From assembly GCA_004020875.1 (NCBI GenBank), contig SAPZ01000022.1, positions 1-64,000 of the forward strand: a stretch of 64,000 bases of DNA, given 5' to 3'. The translations under genes were made by a program, and so were the position numbers. This document shows positions 42,518-50,808 of the stretch, piece after piece; positions within the stretch are counted from its first letter, which is position 1; each line of letters starts with the position of its first letter. The notes under the pieces are model-generated. The model was not told where the DNA came from. It was given only the letters and a program-made list of their open reading frames with translations, and ran no database searches. The stretch comes from Mesorhizobium sp. (GTDB taxonomy: Bacteria; Pseudomonadota; Alphaproteobacteria; Rhizobiales; Rhizobiaceae).

Positions 42518-43047
42518 ACAAGAAAATCGAGATCTTCACCGACGGCGCCTGCTCGGGCAATCCGGGGCCGGGCGGCTGGGGCGCAGTGCTGCGCTACAAC
42601 GGCGTCACCAAGGAACTGTCGGGTGGCGAGGCGGAGACCACCAACAACCGCATGGAGCTGCTTGCCGCCATCACGGCGCTCACCGCGCTGAAGGAACCTT
42701 GCTCGGTCGACCTCTACACCGACAGCAAATACGTCATGGACGGCATTTCCAAATGGATCCATGGTTGGAAGAAGAACGGCTGGAAGACGGGAGACAGGAA
42801 GCCGGTCAAGAATGGCGAGCTCTGGCAGGCGCTCGACGAGGCCAACAGGCGCCACAAGGTGACTTGGTATTGGGTGAAGGGCCATGCCGGCCACCCGGAG
42901 AACGAACGCGCCGACGAACTGGCCCGGCAAGGCATGGCGCCGTTCAAGCCGAAGCTGGAACGGCCTGCGCCGGTTGCGGCAGCGTCAACGCAGGAAGGCG
43001 CTCCGGCAAGGAAGCCTGTGCCCAGACGTTCGACCCAAAGTTATTGA
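42514..43047 (+). CDS. rnhA: Ribonuclease HI
   Basis: A 177-residue endonuclease that cuts the RNA strand of RNA:DNA hybrids. Metal ligands D10 (FTDGACSGNPGPGGWG), E48 (TNNRMELLAA) and D70 (LYTDSKYVMDGI), and the later Asp in NERADELARQG, are all present. The C-terminal 25 residues beyond the core are Pro/Ala-rich and are an extension over the 155-residue E. coli enzyme. ATGA overlap with thrB. Confidence 0.96.
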   Translation: MNKKIEIFTDGACSGNPGPGGWGAVLRYNGVTKELSGGEAETTNNRMELLAAITALTALKEPCSVDLYTDSKYVMDGISKWIHGWKKNGWKTGDRKPVKNGELWQALDEANRRHKVTWYWVKGHAGHPENERADELARQGMAPFKPKLERPAPVAAASTQEGAPARKPVPRRSTQSY

Positions 43048-43067
43048 GAGACCGACGGCTTCCCGCT

Positions 43068-43544
43068 TCACCGGATCAGCAGCGCCGTCGAGAACATGCC
43101 GAGCGCGAACACCGTGTGCGCCACGAGGTTGAGCGCGCGCACCTTCATCGGTTTGGGCAGCTTGGATGCCGCCCAACCGGCGCCCATGCCGGGCGCCAGC
43201 AGGAACCAGCCGGCCCCGACGGTGACGATGCCGAGGATGAAGGCCGGCAGGAAGGTCGGCGTCGCCAGCCAGCCCGCGCCGGCGAGCACGACCAGGATCA
43301 CGCCGTAAAGGATGCCGACGAGGTAGTGGAACGCCCAGCCTAGCGCTTTTTCATGTGCGTAGGGCGCGGCCTTGCCGATATCGTCGTGGAAAACCTTCTC
43401 CGGCAGATGCCGGACCCAGCGTCCGACCATACCCCAGTTGGGCAAGGGCTGGCCGATAGCCTTGTTGAGGATGATCGCCCAGATATCCATGAACACCGTG
43501 GCGCCGATGCCGATCGCCACCGCGCGCCAGATGGTGTCGAGCAT
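43068..43544 (-). CDS. DUF2938 family membrane protein
   Basis: A 158-residue protein with four hydrophobic segments near 5-26, 72-92, 98-118 and 138-157. The conserved start TIWRAVAIGIGATVFMDIW and WAFHYLVGILYGVILVV match DUF2938. The function is unknown. A dispersed AGCATGATCC repeat begins 2 bases upstream of its start codon. Convergent with rnhA. Confidence 0.87.
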   Translation of the reverse strand: MLDTIWRAVAIGIGATVFMDIWAIILNKAIGQPLPNWGMVGRWVRHLPEKVFHDDIGKAAPYAHEKALGWAFHYLVGILYGVILVVLAGAGWLATPTFLPAFILGIVTVGAGWFLLAPGMGAGWAASKLPKPMKVRALNLVAHTVFALGMFSTALLIR

Positions 43545-43546
43545 CA

Positions 43547-43625
43547 GAGCATGATCCCGAACCGGAGGTCAGCGAACGCAAAAAGTAGGAACCGGTTTTC
43601 GGACAAGATCTTGCTCCAACAAAAA
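43547..43625. repeat. AGCATGATCC palindromic repeat
   Basis: The element runs from GAGCATGATCCCGAACC to GGAACCGGTTTTCGGACAAGATCTTGCTCC and then AACAAAAAG. Its ends GAGCATGATC and GATCTTGCTC are imperfectly complementary and the centre is an ACCGGTT palindrome. Related elements are widespread in Rhizobiales intergenic DNA. The copy has about 18 extra bases near its left side. Confidence 0.8.
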
Positions 43626-43665
43626 GAAAGATCACGATGGCGGGTCAACGAAAAGTCATCCTGAT

Positions 43666-44148
43666 CTAGAGCTGCTCGAGAATCTTGGCGGCACCGCTCT
43701 CGTCGACGCCCGGCTTGGTTTCGACATTGAGTGCGGTGACCTTGCCGTCGTCGACGATCATCGAGAAGCGCTTCGAGCGCAGACCCATTCCGGCCGCGGA
43801 AAGATCGTTGTCGAGCCCGACCGATTTGGCGAAGTCGCCGCTGCCGTCGGCGAGGTAGAGGATCTTGCCTTCGCCCCCGGTGAAGTGCGCCCAGGCGCCC
43901 ATGACGTGGACGTCGTTGACCGAAACCACGGCGATGGTGTCGACGCCGCGCGACAGGATCGCGTCATGGTTCTCGAGATAGCCGGGCAGGTGGTTGTTGC
44001 TGCAGGTCGGCGTGAAAGCGCCGGGGACGCCGAACAGCACCACCTTCTTGCCGGCGAAGATCTCGTCGCCGGTGATCGGCTTGGCGCCGTCGGCGGTCAT
44101 CACCTTGAAGTTCGATGCGGGCAGTTTTTCGCCAACCGAAATGGTCAT
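43666..44148 (-). CDS. Peroxiredoxin (Prx5/AhpE-type, glutaredoxin-dependent-like)
   Basis: A 160-residue thiol peroxidase reducing hydrogen peroxide and alkyl hydroperoxides. The peroxidatic Cys is C49 in VPGAFTPTCSNNHLPGY. The end pattern AGMGLRSKRFSMIVDDG is typical for the Prx5 group; no second resolving Cys is visible, so it may depend on glutathione or glutaredoxin. ATG 44148 follows GAGGAACCC. Located between DUF2938 and a DsbD-N protein on the same strand. Confidence 0.93.
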   Translation of the reverse strand: MTISVGEKLPASNFKVMTADGAKPITGDEIFAGKKVVLFGVPGAFTPTCSNNHLPGYLENHDAILSRGVDTIAVVSVNDVHVMGAWAHFTGGEGKILYLADGSGDFAKSVGLDNDLSAAGMGLRSKRFSMIVDDGKVTALNVETKPGVDESGAAKILEQL

Positions 44149-44232
44149 GGGTTCCTCGCTTGCGAGATGGGGAGATCGATGCCTTCGATATCGGACCGGA
44201 CAGCTTCCCGCAACCGTTGCGCTAATGCTGGA

Positions 44233-45039
44233 TCAAGGGAAAGGCAGCAACCCGTCGACCGAACCCGCCGCGCTGGTCAGCGTGTAATACAGCCCGCCAT
44301 CGCTCGGCGTCGCTGACGGCCGGTCGAGGATCGGCACGGTAAAGACGAGCTTGCCGTCCTTCTGGCTGCGCACCGGCGCGCCGAACATGTAGTCGCGCTC
44401 GCCGGCGATGAAGAAGTCGACGGATTCCGGATCCCCAGGGGACTGCGCCTGGACGACAAGGGTCTCGTGGTCGCCGGGCAGCACGCTGATGCCGAAATCG
44501 GGCCGGGCCGGGGAAGGCAGCGTCGCAAGCGCGGTTTTCACCAGCGCGGCATCGGTCGCGTTGTCCGGATCGGACGCGGGATCGACGCTGAGCCGGGTCT
44601 GCACCGGAATGCAGATCGTCTCGCAGATGCCGAGGAAGACATGGGCGTCGATGGTCGTCGGCTGATCGGGCGAAGAAACTGTGAAGGTCACCGGCAGCGA
44701 CACGGGACGGTCATAGCCGGCCCATTTGCCGTAGCCGTCGTCGTGGCGCTGCGGCGGCGGGAACGACAATTGCGCGTCGGCGACGTTGGTGCTGCCGGAT
44801 ATGTCGAGCTGCGGCGGCACGCCGGCATCGCCCGGATCGCGCCAATAAGTCTTCCAGCCGGGCTTCAGCGCGATGTCGAGCACGCCGCGGATCTTGCCGG
44901 CCTCGTCGGGCTTGCCGGTGGTCACCAGGCGGACCTTGCCGCCCTCCGAGTTGTACCAGATCGAGGAAGAGGCCTCGGCCGGGAGGCCCGTAGCCCATCC
45001 GAAAACGACGCCGAGAACCAGTATCTTCATGTATCGCAT
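44233..45039 (-). CDS. Exported protein with DsbD N-terminal-like domain only
   Basis: A 268-residue periplasmic protein. After the signal peptide (ILVLGVVFGWATGLPAEA) comes a beta-sandwich like DsbD-alpha: LKPGWKTYWRDPGDAGVPPQLD, FPPPQRHDDGYGKWAGYDRPV, and the Cys pair in FLGICETICIPVQ. The transmembrane and thioredoxin domains of full DsbD are missing; no CcdA-like gene is adjacent. The two Cys could accept electrons from an unlinked partner. ATG 45039 or 45030 could be used; neither has a strong ribosome binding site. Confidence 0.83.
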   Translation of the reverse strand: MRYMKILVLGVVFGWATGLPAEASSSIWYNSEGGKVRLVTTGKPDEAGKIRGVLDIALKPGWKTYWRDPGDAGVPPQLDISGSTNVADAQLSFPPPQRHDDGYGKWAGYDRPVSLPVTFTVSSPDQPTTIDAHVFLGICETICIPVQTRLSVDPASDPDNATDAALVKTALATLPSPARPDFGISVLPGDHETLVVQAQSPGDPESVDFFIAGERDYMFGAPVRSQKDGKLVFTVPILDRPSATPSDGGLYYTLTSAAGSVDGLLPFP

Positions 45040-45164
45040 GCGGTGATTTGACCGTCCGTTCTTGGCCGCGCAATGGCCTCCTCGCTCTCCCGGTATCATA
45101 TTTGCGTTACATCGGGGACTGACACCATCTTTTCGGCGCTGCCGAAACGCGTTACGCTCAACTC

Positions 45165-45773
45165 ATGGATTTGCTGCGCCACAAGAAGGCGGCCGCGGGA
45201 CGCGGTTTCCTTGACGACCAGTTCCTGATTGCCATGCCTGGCATGAAGGACGACCGTTTCGCGCGCTCCGTCATCTACATCTGCGCCCACAGCGACGAGG
45301 GCGCGATGGGGCTCATCATCAACCAGACGCAGCAGATGTTGTTCCCGGATCTTCTGGTGCAACTCGGCATCATGAACGAGCAGGAAGCGATCCGACTGCC
45401 GGCGCATACGCGCGATTTCGTCGTGCGCAATGGAGGGCCGGTGGACCGCAGCCGCGGCTTCGTGCTGCATTCCGGCGACTATCGTGTGGAATCCTCGCTC
45501 AACGTCTCCGACGACATCTGTCTGACCGCTACCGTCGACATTCTGCGCGCCATCTCCACTGGGCGCGGCCCCCGCCATGCGCTGATGGCTCTCGGCTATT
45601 CCGGCTGGGGCGCCGGCCAGCTCGAAACGGAGATCGCCGAGAATGGCTGGCTCACCTGTCCGGCGACGCAGGAACTTCTGTTCGACGCCGACATCGAGCG
45701 CAAATACGACCGCATCCTGGCCTCGATCGGCATCGACCTGGCCCACCTGAGCGCTGCTGCCGGCCACGCTTGA
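45165..45773 (+). CDS. YqgE/AlgH family protein
   Basis: A 202-residue protein of the UPF0301 family. The start FLDDQFLIAMPGMKDDRFARSVIYI, DEGAMGLIINQT, and YSGWGAGQLETEIAENGWL are characteristic. The family's function is not settled; the link to alginate regulation in Pseudomonas is indirect. Divergent from the DsbD-like gene over 125 bases. Confidence 0.93.
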   Translation: MDLLRHKKAAAGRGFLDDQFLIAMPGMKDDRFARSVIYICAHSDEGAMGLIINQTQQMLFPDLLVQLGIMNEQEAIRLPAHTRDFVVRNGGPVDRSRGFVLHSGDYRVESSLNVSDDICLTATVDILRAISTGRGPRHALMALGYSGWGAGQLETEIAENGWLTCPATQELLFDADIERKYDRILASIGIDLAHLSAAAGHA

Positions 45774-45805
45774 TGCTCGCGACTAGCGCGAACGCCTGCG
45801 ACTTC

Positions 45806-45976
45806 GTCATCCTGAGGCAAAGCAGGAGCGTAGCTCCATCGCGAAGACCCTAGGATCCATTCCGGTACATCGACCGTAGGTGCGGCGGCGCAGATTCTGC
45901 ACCGGTTTCAACGCGTTAGCGTCACGGCATGGATCCGAGGGTCTGCGCCGCGTCGCTGCGCTCCTTGCTCCGCCCT
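45806..45976. repeat. Intergenic MITE-like repeat (GGATCCATGCC family), copy B
   Basis: Starts with GTCATCCTGAGGC, contains GGATCCATTCC near 45853 and, in inverse orientation, GGCATGGATCC near 45927, and ends with GCTGCGCTCCTTGCTCCGCC. It shares the TTCTGCACCG, ACGGCATGGAT, AGGGTCTGCG and CTCCTTGCTCCGCC blocks with copy A at 11766-11966. It sits between convergent genes and has no coding capacity. Confidence 0.85.
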
Positions 45977-45997
45977 AATCGCCGAAGCGATGGGCCT

Positions 45998-48886
45998 CTA
46001 AGCCTGGGTCAGCGGATACTGCTCCCTCAACGTCTTCAGCACCTGGTCGCCGGGCATCGGCGCGCCGAACATGAAGCTCTGGACATATTCGCAGCCCATC
46101 TGGCGCAGCTCCAGCGCGTCGCTTTCATCCGAAATGCCTTCGGCCACGACCGATAGCCCGAGCTCATGGGCCATGTTGACCATGGATTTGAGCAGCACGG
46201 CGCGCTTCGGTGTGGCGTCGTCAACAAAACTCTTGTCGATCTTGATCGTGTCGAAGGGGAAGCGCGTCAGGTAGGAGAGCGAGGAATAGCCGGTGCCGAA
46301 ATCGTCGAGCGACAGCCCGATGCCTAGCTGTTTCAGCTTGGTCAGCACATGCGCGGTCTGTTCCGGGTTGTCCATCACCAGGGATTCGGTAAGTTCGAGC
46401 CGGAAGCAGCGCGGCTTCAGATTGGCCCGCGCGATGACGGAGCGCACGTCGCTGACAAGGTCGCGGCGGATGAGCTGGCGGCTCGACAGGTTGACCGAAA
46501 CCGACAGCGGCGCGTCGCCGATCTGCTTCTGCCAGCCCGCAAGGTCCTCGGCCGCCTGCTGCATGGCGAACAGGCCAAGCTGCACGATCAGTCCGCAATT
46601 CTCGGCCACCGGGATGAAGTCTCCCGGCGGAATCATGCCGCGGCGCGGGTGGTCCCAGCGCAGCAGCGCCTCGAAGCCGGCGACGCTGCCGTCTTCCAGC
46701 CGCACGATCGGCTGATAGGCAAGCGTGAACTCGCGCCGCTCGATGGCGCGACGAAGGTCGGATTCGAACTGCAGCCGGTCGGTGCCGACCGTGCGGAAGG
46801 CAGGCCGGAACGGCTCGATCCTGTCGCCGCCGAAGCGCTTGGCCTGGTGCATGGCAAGCTCGGCGTCCTTGACCATGTCCTCGGCGGAGGTCTGCGCCGT
46901 CGTCCAGGTGATCAGTCCGATCGAGGCGGTGAGCACGATCTCGCGCTTGGCGAAGGTGATCGGATTGTTGATCGCGTGCTTGATGGCGTCGGCCATGGCC
47001 GCGATGCGGGCAGGGTCCTGCTCCGAAAGCAGCATCAGCGCGAACTGGTCGCCGGCAAAGCGCGACAGCGAATCCTTCGGCTTCAAGAGCCGGTGCAGCC
47101 GGCGCGCGACGGTGAGCAGAATCGTGTCGCCGGCGGAAATGCCCAGACCGTCATTGACCTGCTTGAAGCGGTCGATGTCGATGATGAAGACCGTCGGGCG
47201 CACCTTGTCCTCGGTGCGGGCGATCGAGATGATCGCCTCCAGCCGGTTCATGAACAATTCGCGGTTCGGCAGGCCGGTCAGGTTGTCGTGCACGGCGTCG
47301 TGCAGCAGCCTTTCCTCGGATTTCTTCTGCTCGGTGACGTCGACCATGGTGCCGACGCAGCGGATCACCTCGCCGTCGGAGCCGATGACCGGGCGGGCGC
47401 GCAGCGAGAACCAGTGGTAGTGGCCGTCGGCGCCGCGCAGCCGGAAATTCTGCGCCACCTTGCCGCGGCGGTGCTCCAGCACCACGTCGAGCGTGGTGCG
47501 GAACGTGTCGCGGTCGTCGGAATGCAGCACCGGCAGCCAGTTGCGGGCGGCACCCCCAAGGCTGTTGGGCGGCAAGCCGAGCTGGAGGCTGATGTCCGGC
47601 TTGGTCACCACGCGGTCTCGCAGCACGTCCCAGTCCCAGACGATGTCGCCCGAGCCGGCCACCGCCAACGCCTGGCGCTCGAGGTCGGAGAACAGGCCCT
47701 GATGCGCCCCACCGCCGGCAAAGGCATGCTGCATGACAGTGAAGCCGATGAGCAGGATGATGAGGATCAGCCCACCGCCCAGCGCCGGCTGGGCGATGTC
47801 GTTGTCGAGCATGCCGGTGATCGCCATCCACGACCCGCACAGCCAGAGCAGCACCATCACCCAGCTCGGCACCAGCATGATAGCGCGGTCATAGCCGCGG
47901 ATGCCGAGGAAGATGATCAGGCCGAGGCCGGTGAGTGCGGTGGCGGCGAAGGAGATGCGGGCAATGCCGGCGGCGACCGCGGGATCAACGATGGCGACGC
48001 CCGCGATCAGCAGCAGCCCGAGGATCCAGACTAGGGCACCATAGCTGAAATGCCCATGCCATCGGTTGAGGTTGAGATAAGCGAACAGGAACACCACGAA
48101 GGTTCCGGCGAGCGCCACCTCGGTGCCTGCCCGCCATATCTGCTCGTTCCCGGGCGAAATCGCGATGATCTTGTTGAGGAAGCCGAAGTCGACGCAGATA
48201 TAGGCCAGCACCGCCCAGGCGAGCGCCGCCGTCGCCGGAAACATCGAGGTTCCCTTGACCACGAACAGGATCGTCAGGAACAGCGCGAGAAGGCCAGAGA
48301 TGCCGATGACGATGCCGCGGAACAGCGTGTAGGAATTTACTGAGTCTTTGTAGGAATCCGGGTCCCAGAGATAGACTTGCGGCAGCTTCGGCGAGGCGAG
48401 CTCGGCGATGAAAGTCACCACTGTTCCGGGGTTCAGCGTCACGCGGAACACGTCGGCGTCGGGGCTTGTCTGGCGGTCGAGCGCGAAGCCTTCGCTGGGC
48501 GTGATCGCGGCGATGCGCGTCGAGCCGAGGTCGGGCCAGAAGATGCCGGAGTTCACCAGGCGGAAATGCGGCGCGACGATCAGCCGGTCGAGCTGCTGGT
48601 CGGTGGTGTTGGCGAGCGCGAAGACGGCCCAGTCGCCGCTCGATCGCGCGTCATTGGCCTCCACCTCGATGCGCCGCACGATGCCGTCGGGGCCCGGCGC
48701 GGTCGAGACCTGGAAGTTCTCGCCCTGGTTCCGGTAAATCTGGACGGCTTCCGAAAGGTTGAGCGCCTTGTCGTCGCGCGCGATCTTGATGGGCTCGACG
48801 GCGAAAGCCGGCATGACCGCAAAAAACGTGACGACGACCGCCAGGATAAGGGCGAACAGCGACGCTAATCGCGAAAAATTCGTCAC
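45998..48886 (-). CDS. Membrane-bound EAL phosphodiesterase with degenerate GGDEF domain
   Basis: A 962-residue signalling protein. Order: signal peptide 1-29, extracytoplasmic sensor to about 185, about seven TM helices (190-400), a PAS domain (410-530), a GGDEF domain (540-695) and an EAL domain (705-955). The GGDEF motif is RFAGDQF (about 608-614): the first Gly and the metal-binding Glu are changed, so cyclase activity is unlikely. The EAL domain is intact: GFEALLRWDH, ELTESLVMDN, DDFGTGYSSLSYL. It should hydrolyse cyclic di-GMP, with the GGDEF domain perhaps sensing GTP. The sensor ligand is unknown. Confidence 0.92.
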   Translation of the reverse strand: MTNFSRLASLFALILAVVVTFFAVMPAFAVEPIKIARDDKALNLSEAVQIYRNQGENFQVSTAPGPDGIVRRIEVEANDARSSGDWAVFALANTTDQQLDRLIVAPHFRLVNSGIFWPDLGSTRIAAITPSEGFALDRQTSPDADVFRVTLNPGTVVTFIAELASPKLPQVYLWDPDSYKDSVNSYTLFRGIVIGISGLLALFLTILFVVKGTSMFPATAALAWAVLAYICVDFGFLNKIIAISPGNEQIWRAGTEVALAGTFVVFLFAYLNLNRWHGHFSYGALVWILGLLLIAGVAIVDPAVAAGIARISFAATALTGLGLIIFLGIRGYDRAIMLVPSWVMVLLWLCGSWMAITGMLDNDIAQPALGGGLILIILLIGFTVMQHAFAGGGAHQGLFSDLERQALAVAGSGDIVWDWDVLRDRVVTKPDISLQLGLPPNSLGGAARNWLPVLHSDDRDTFRTTLDVVLEHRRGKVAQNFRLRGADGHYHWFSLRARPVIGSDGEVIRCVGTMVDVTEQKKSEERLLHDAVHDNLTGLPNRELFMNRLEAIISIARTEDKVRPTVFIIDIDRFKQVNDGLGISAGDTILLTVARRLHRLLKPKDSLSRFAGDQFALMLLSEQDPARIAAMADAIKHAINNPITFAKREIVLTASIGLITWTTAQTSAEDMVKDAELAMHQAKRFGGDRIEPFRPAFRTVGTDRLQFESDLRRAIERREFTLAYQPIVRLEDGSVAGFEALLRWDHPRRGMIPPGDFIPVAENCGLIVQLGLFAMQQAAEDLAGWQKQIGDAPLSVSVNLSSRQLIRRDLVSDVRSVIARANLKPRCFRLELTESLVMDNPEQTAHVLTKLKQLGIGLSLDDFGTGYSSLSYLTRFPFDTIKIDKSFVDDATPKRAVLLKSMVNMAHELGLSVVAEGISDESDALELRQMGCEYVQSFMFGAPMPGDQVLKTLREQYPLTQA

Positions 48887-48888
48887 AT

Positions 48889-49485
48889 TCAGCCCTTCGT
48901 TCCATCACCCGGCGGATCGTCCGCGATCCGGGCGTAGAGGTAGTGATCCTGCCAGATGCCGTTGATCCTGAGATAGGATCGGAGAAGTCCTTCGCGCCGG
49001 AATCCGGCTTTTTCAAGCACGCGGATCGACCGGGCGTTTTCGGGAATACAGGCAGCCTCGATCCGGTGCAACCTCAGCGTATCGAAGGCAAAGCGCGACA
49101 CCAGCTTGACCGCCTCGGTCATCAGGCCGCGGCTGCCGAAGCGTTCGCCGATCCAGTAGCCGATATGTCCGCTCTGCGCGACGCCGTGTCGGATGTTGCC
49201 AAGCGTGATGCCGCCGGCAAGCTTGCCGCTCGATTTCTCGAAGATGAAGAAGGCGATGGCCGTGCCCTGCGCGTAATCCTCGCGGTAGCGGCTGATGCGC
49301 AGGCGCCAGGCGGTGCGGTCGAGCTCGTCCGGCTGCCAGCGTGGCTCCCAGGGCTCCAGGAAGGCGCGGCTTTCGCCGCGCAAGCTCGACCATTCGCGGT
49401 AGTCATTGGTCAGCGGCACGCGCAGCGTGACCTTTTCGCCCTTCAATGCCGGCAGGTCACGGCGAAAGAAAGGGAGCGCGAACAC
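48889..49485 (-). CDS. GNAT N-acetyltransferase (RimJ/RimL-like)
   Basis: A 198-residue acetyl-CoA-dependent transferase. Core: TLRVPLTNDYREWSSLR, IGYWIGERFGSRGLMTEAVKL (acetyl-CoA P-loop region, near 108-128), and RIEAACIPENARSIRVLEKAGFRREG. It probably acetylates ribosomal protein N-termini or a small amine; the substrate is not decided. GTG 49485 is the only sensible start after the previous stop. It is 16 bases after the M16 protease gene, in the thrC-M16-GNAT run. Confidence 0.88.
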   Translation of the reverse strand: MFALPFFRRDLPALKGEKVTLRVPLTNDYREWSSLRGESRAFLEPWEPRWQPDELDRTAWRLRISRYREDYAQGTAIAFFIFEKSSGKLAGGITLGNIRHGVAQSGHIGYWIGERFGSRGLMTEAVKLVSRFAFDTLRLHRIEAACIPENARSIRVLEKAGFRREGLLRSYLRINGIWQDHYLYARIADDPPGDGTKG

Positions 49486-49501
49486 GGCTCTGGAACGGAG
49501 G

Positions 49502-50794
49502 CTAGACGGCGAGCCGGCGGGCCGTCGTCTGCGGGCCCGCAAGCGATTCGAGGATCGCCTCGTAAGGCGCAAGCGTGCCCACGGGGCCGACCGCGGTGAG
49601 CGTAGGCTTGGTCGAGAATAGCCGCGAGGAGAGATCGGTCAGCCGCTCGACGGTCAGCGCCGAAAGCCGCTCCATCAATTCCTCCTTGGCGATCGGCCGA
49701 CCGAACAGGAGCAACTGCCTGGCGATCTGAGAGGCGCGGCTGGCCGGGCTTTCGGCCGACATGATCAGGCCGGCGCGATATTGCGCGCGCGCCCGGTCGA
49801 GCTCATCCTGCTGGATGGTTTCGCCGGCCTTTTGCAACTCGTCGATGATCACCGGCACCAGCTTGGCGATGTCGCTCTGCCCGGTCGCAGCGTGCACGCC
49901 GAAGATGCCAGTGTCGGAAAAGCCCCAGTGGAAGGCATAGACCGAGTAGCAGAGCCCGCGCTTCTCGCGCACTTCCTGGAACAGCCTCGACGACATGCCG
50001 CCGCCCAGGATCATCGACAGCACCTGCGAAGCGTAGAAGTCGCGCACATGATAGGCCCGTCCCTCGAAGCCGAGCACGATTTGCGCATCCATCAGGTCGC
50101 GGTCCTCGCGAAAGTCGCCGCCGACATATTGCGCGTATTGCGGGATATTGCCCGCCGCCTTGGCGCGGAAGCCGCCGAGCCGCCTCTCGACCTCGCGCAC
50201 GAAATTGTCGTGCTTGATATCGCCTGCCGCCACGAGGACCATACGCTCGGCGTCGTATTGCCGCTCGATGAAGTCGTGCAACTGTCCGGAAGTGAAGGAC
50301 TTGACCGTCTCCGGCGTGCCCAGGATCGAGCGGCCGATGGTCTGATGCCGGAAGGCGGTTTCGGTGAAGCGGTCGAAGACGATATCGTCGGGCGTGTCGT
50401 GCGCGGCGCCGATCTCCTGCAGGATCACATGCTGCTCGCGCTCCAGCTCTTCCGGATCGAATTCGGATTCCTGCAGGATGTCGGCCAGGATATCGACCGC
50501 CAGCGGCACGTCGTCGGAAAGCACCCTGGCATAGTAAGAGGTCGTCTCGACGCTGGTGGCGGCGTTGATCTCGCCGCCGACATTCTCGATTTCTGAGGCT
50601 ATCTCGAAGGCGCTGCGCCGCTTGGTGCCCTTGAACGCCATGTGCTCGAGCAGATGGGCCATGCCATGCTCTTCGTCGCGCTCGTTGCGGGCGCCTGACT
50701 TGACCCAGGCTCCTAGGGCAACCGATTCGATGCTTGGAAGGGTTTCGGTGGCGACTGTCAGGCCGTTCGACAGACGGCTTACCTCAACACCCAT
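49502..50794 (-). CDS. M16 family zinc metallopeptidase (PqqL/mitochondrial-processing-like)
   Basis: A 430-residue inverzincin. The zinc motif HxxEH is at H47, E50, H51 (GMAHLLEHMAFKGTKRR), with a third ligand Glu expected about 75 residues later. The C-terminal half carries GGGMSSRLFQEVREKRGLCYSV, typical of the mitochondrial-processing-peptidase-like subgroup. Its substrate is unknown. ATG 50794 lies 14 bases after the thrC stop with a GGGAG sequence upstream. Confidence 0.93.
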   Translation of the reverse strand: MGVEVSRLSNGLTVATETLPSIESVALGAWVKSGARNERDEEHGMAHLLEHMAFKGTKRRSAFEIASEIENVGGEINAATSVETTSYYARVLSDDVPLAVDILADILQESEFDPEELEREQHVILQEIGAAHDTPDDIVFDRFTETAFRHQTIGRSILGTPETVKSFTSGQLHDFIERQYDAERMVLVAAGDIKHDNFVREVERRLGGFRAKAAGNIPQYAQYVGGDFREDRDLMDAQIVLGFEGRAYHVRDFYASQVLSMILGGGMSSRLFQEVREKRGLCYSVYAFHWGFSDTGIFGVHAATGQSDIAKLVPVIIDELQKAGETIQQDELDRARAQYRAGLIMSAESPASRASQIARQLLLFGRPIAKEELMERLSALTVERLTDLSSRLFSTKPTLTAVGPVGTLAPYEAILESLAGPQTTARRLAV

Positions 50795-50808
50795 ATGGCA
50801 AGTACTCC

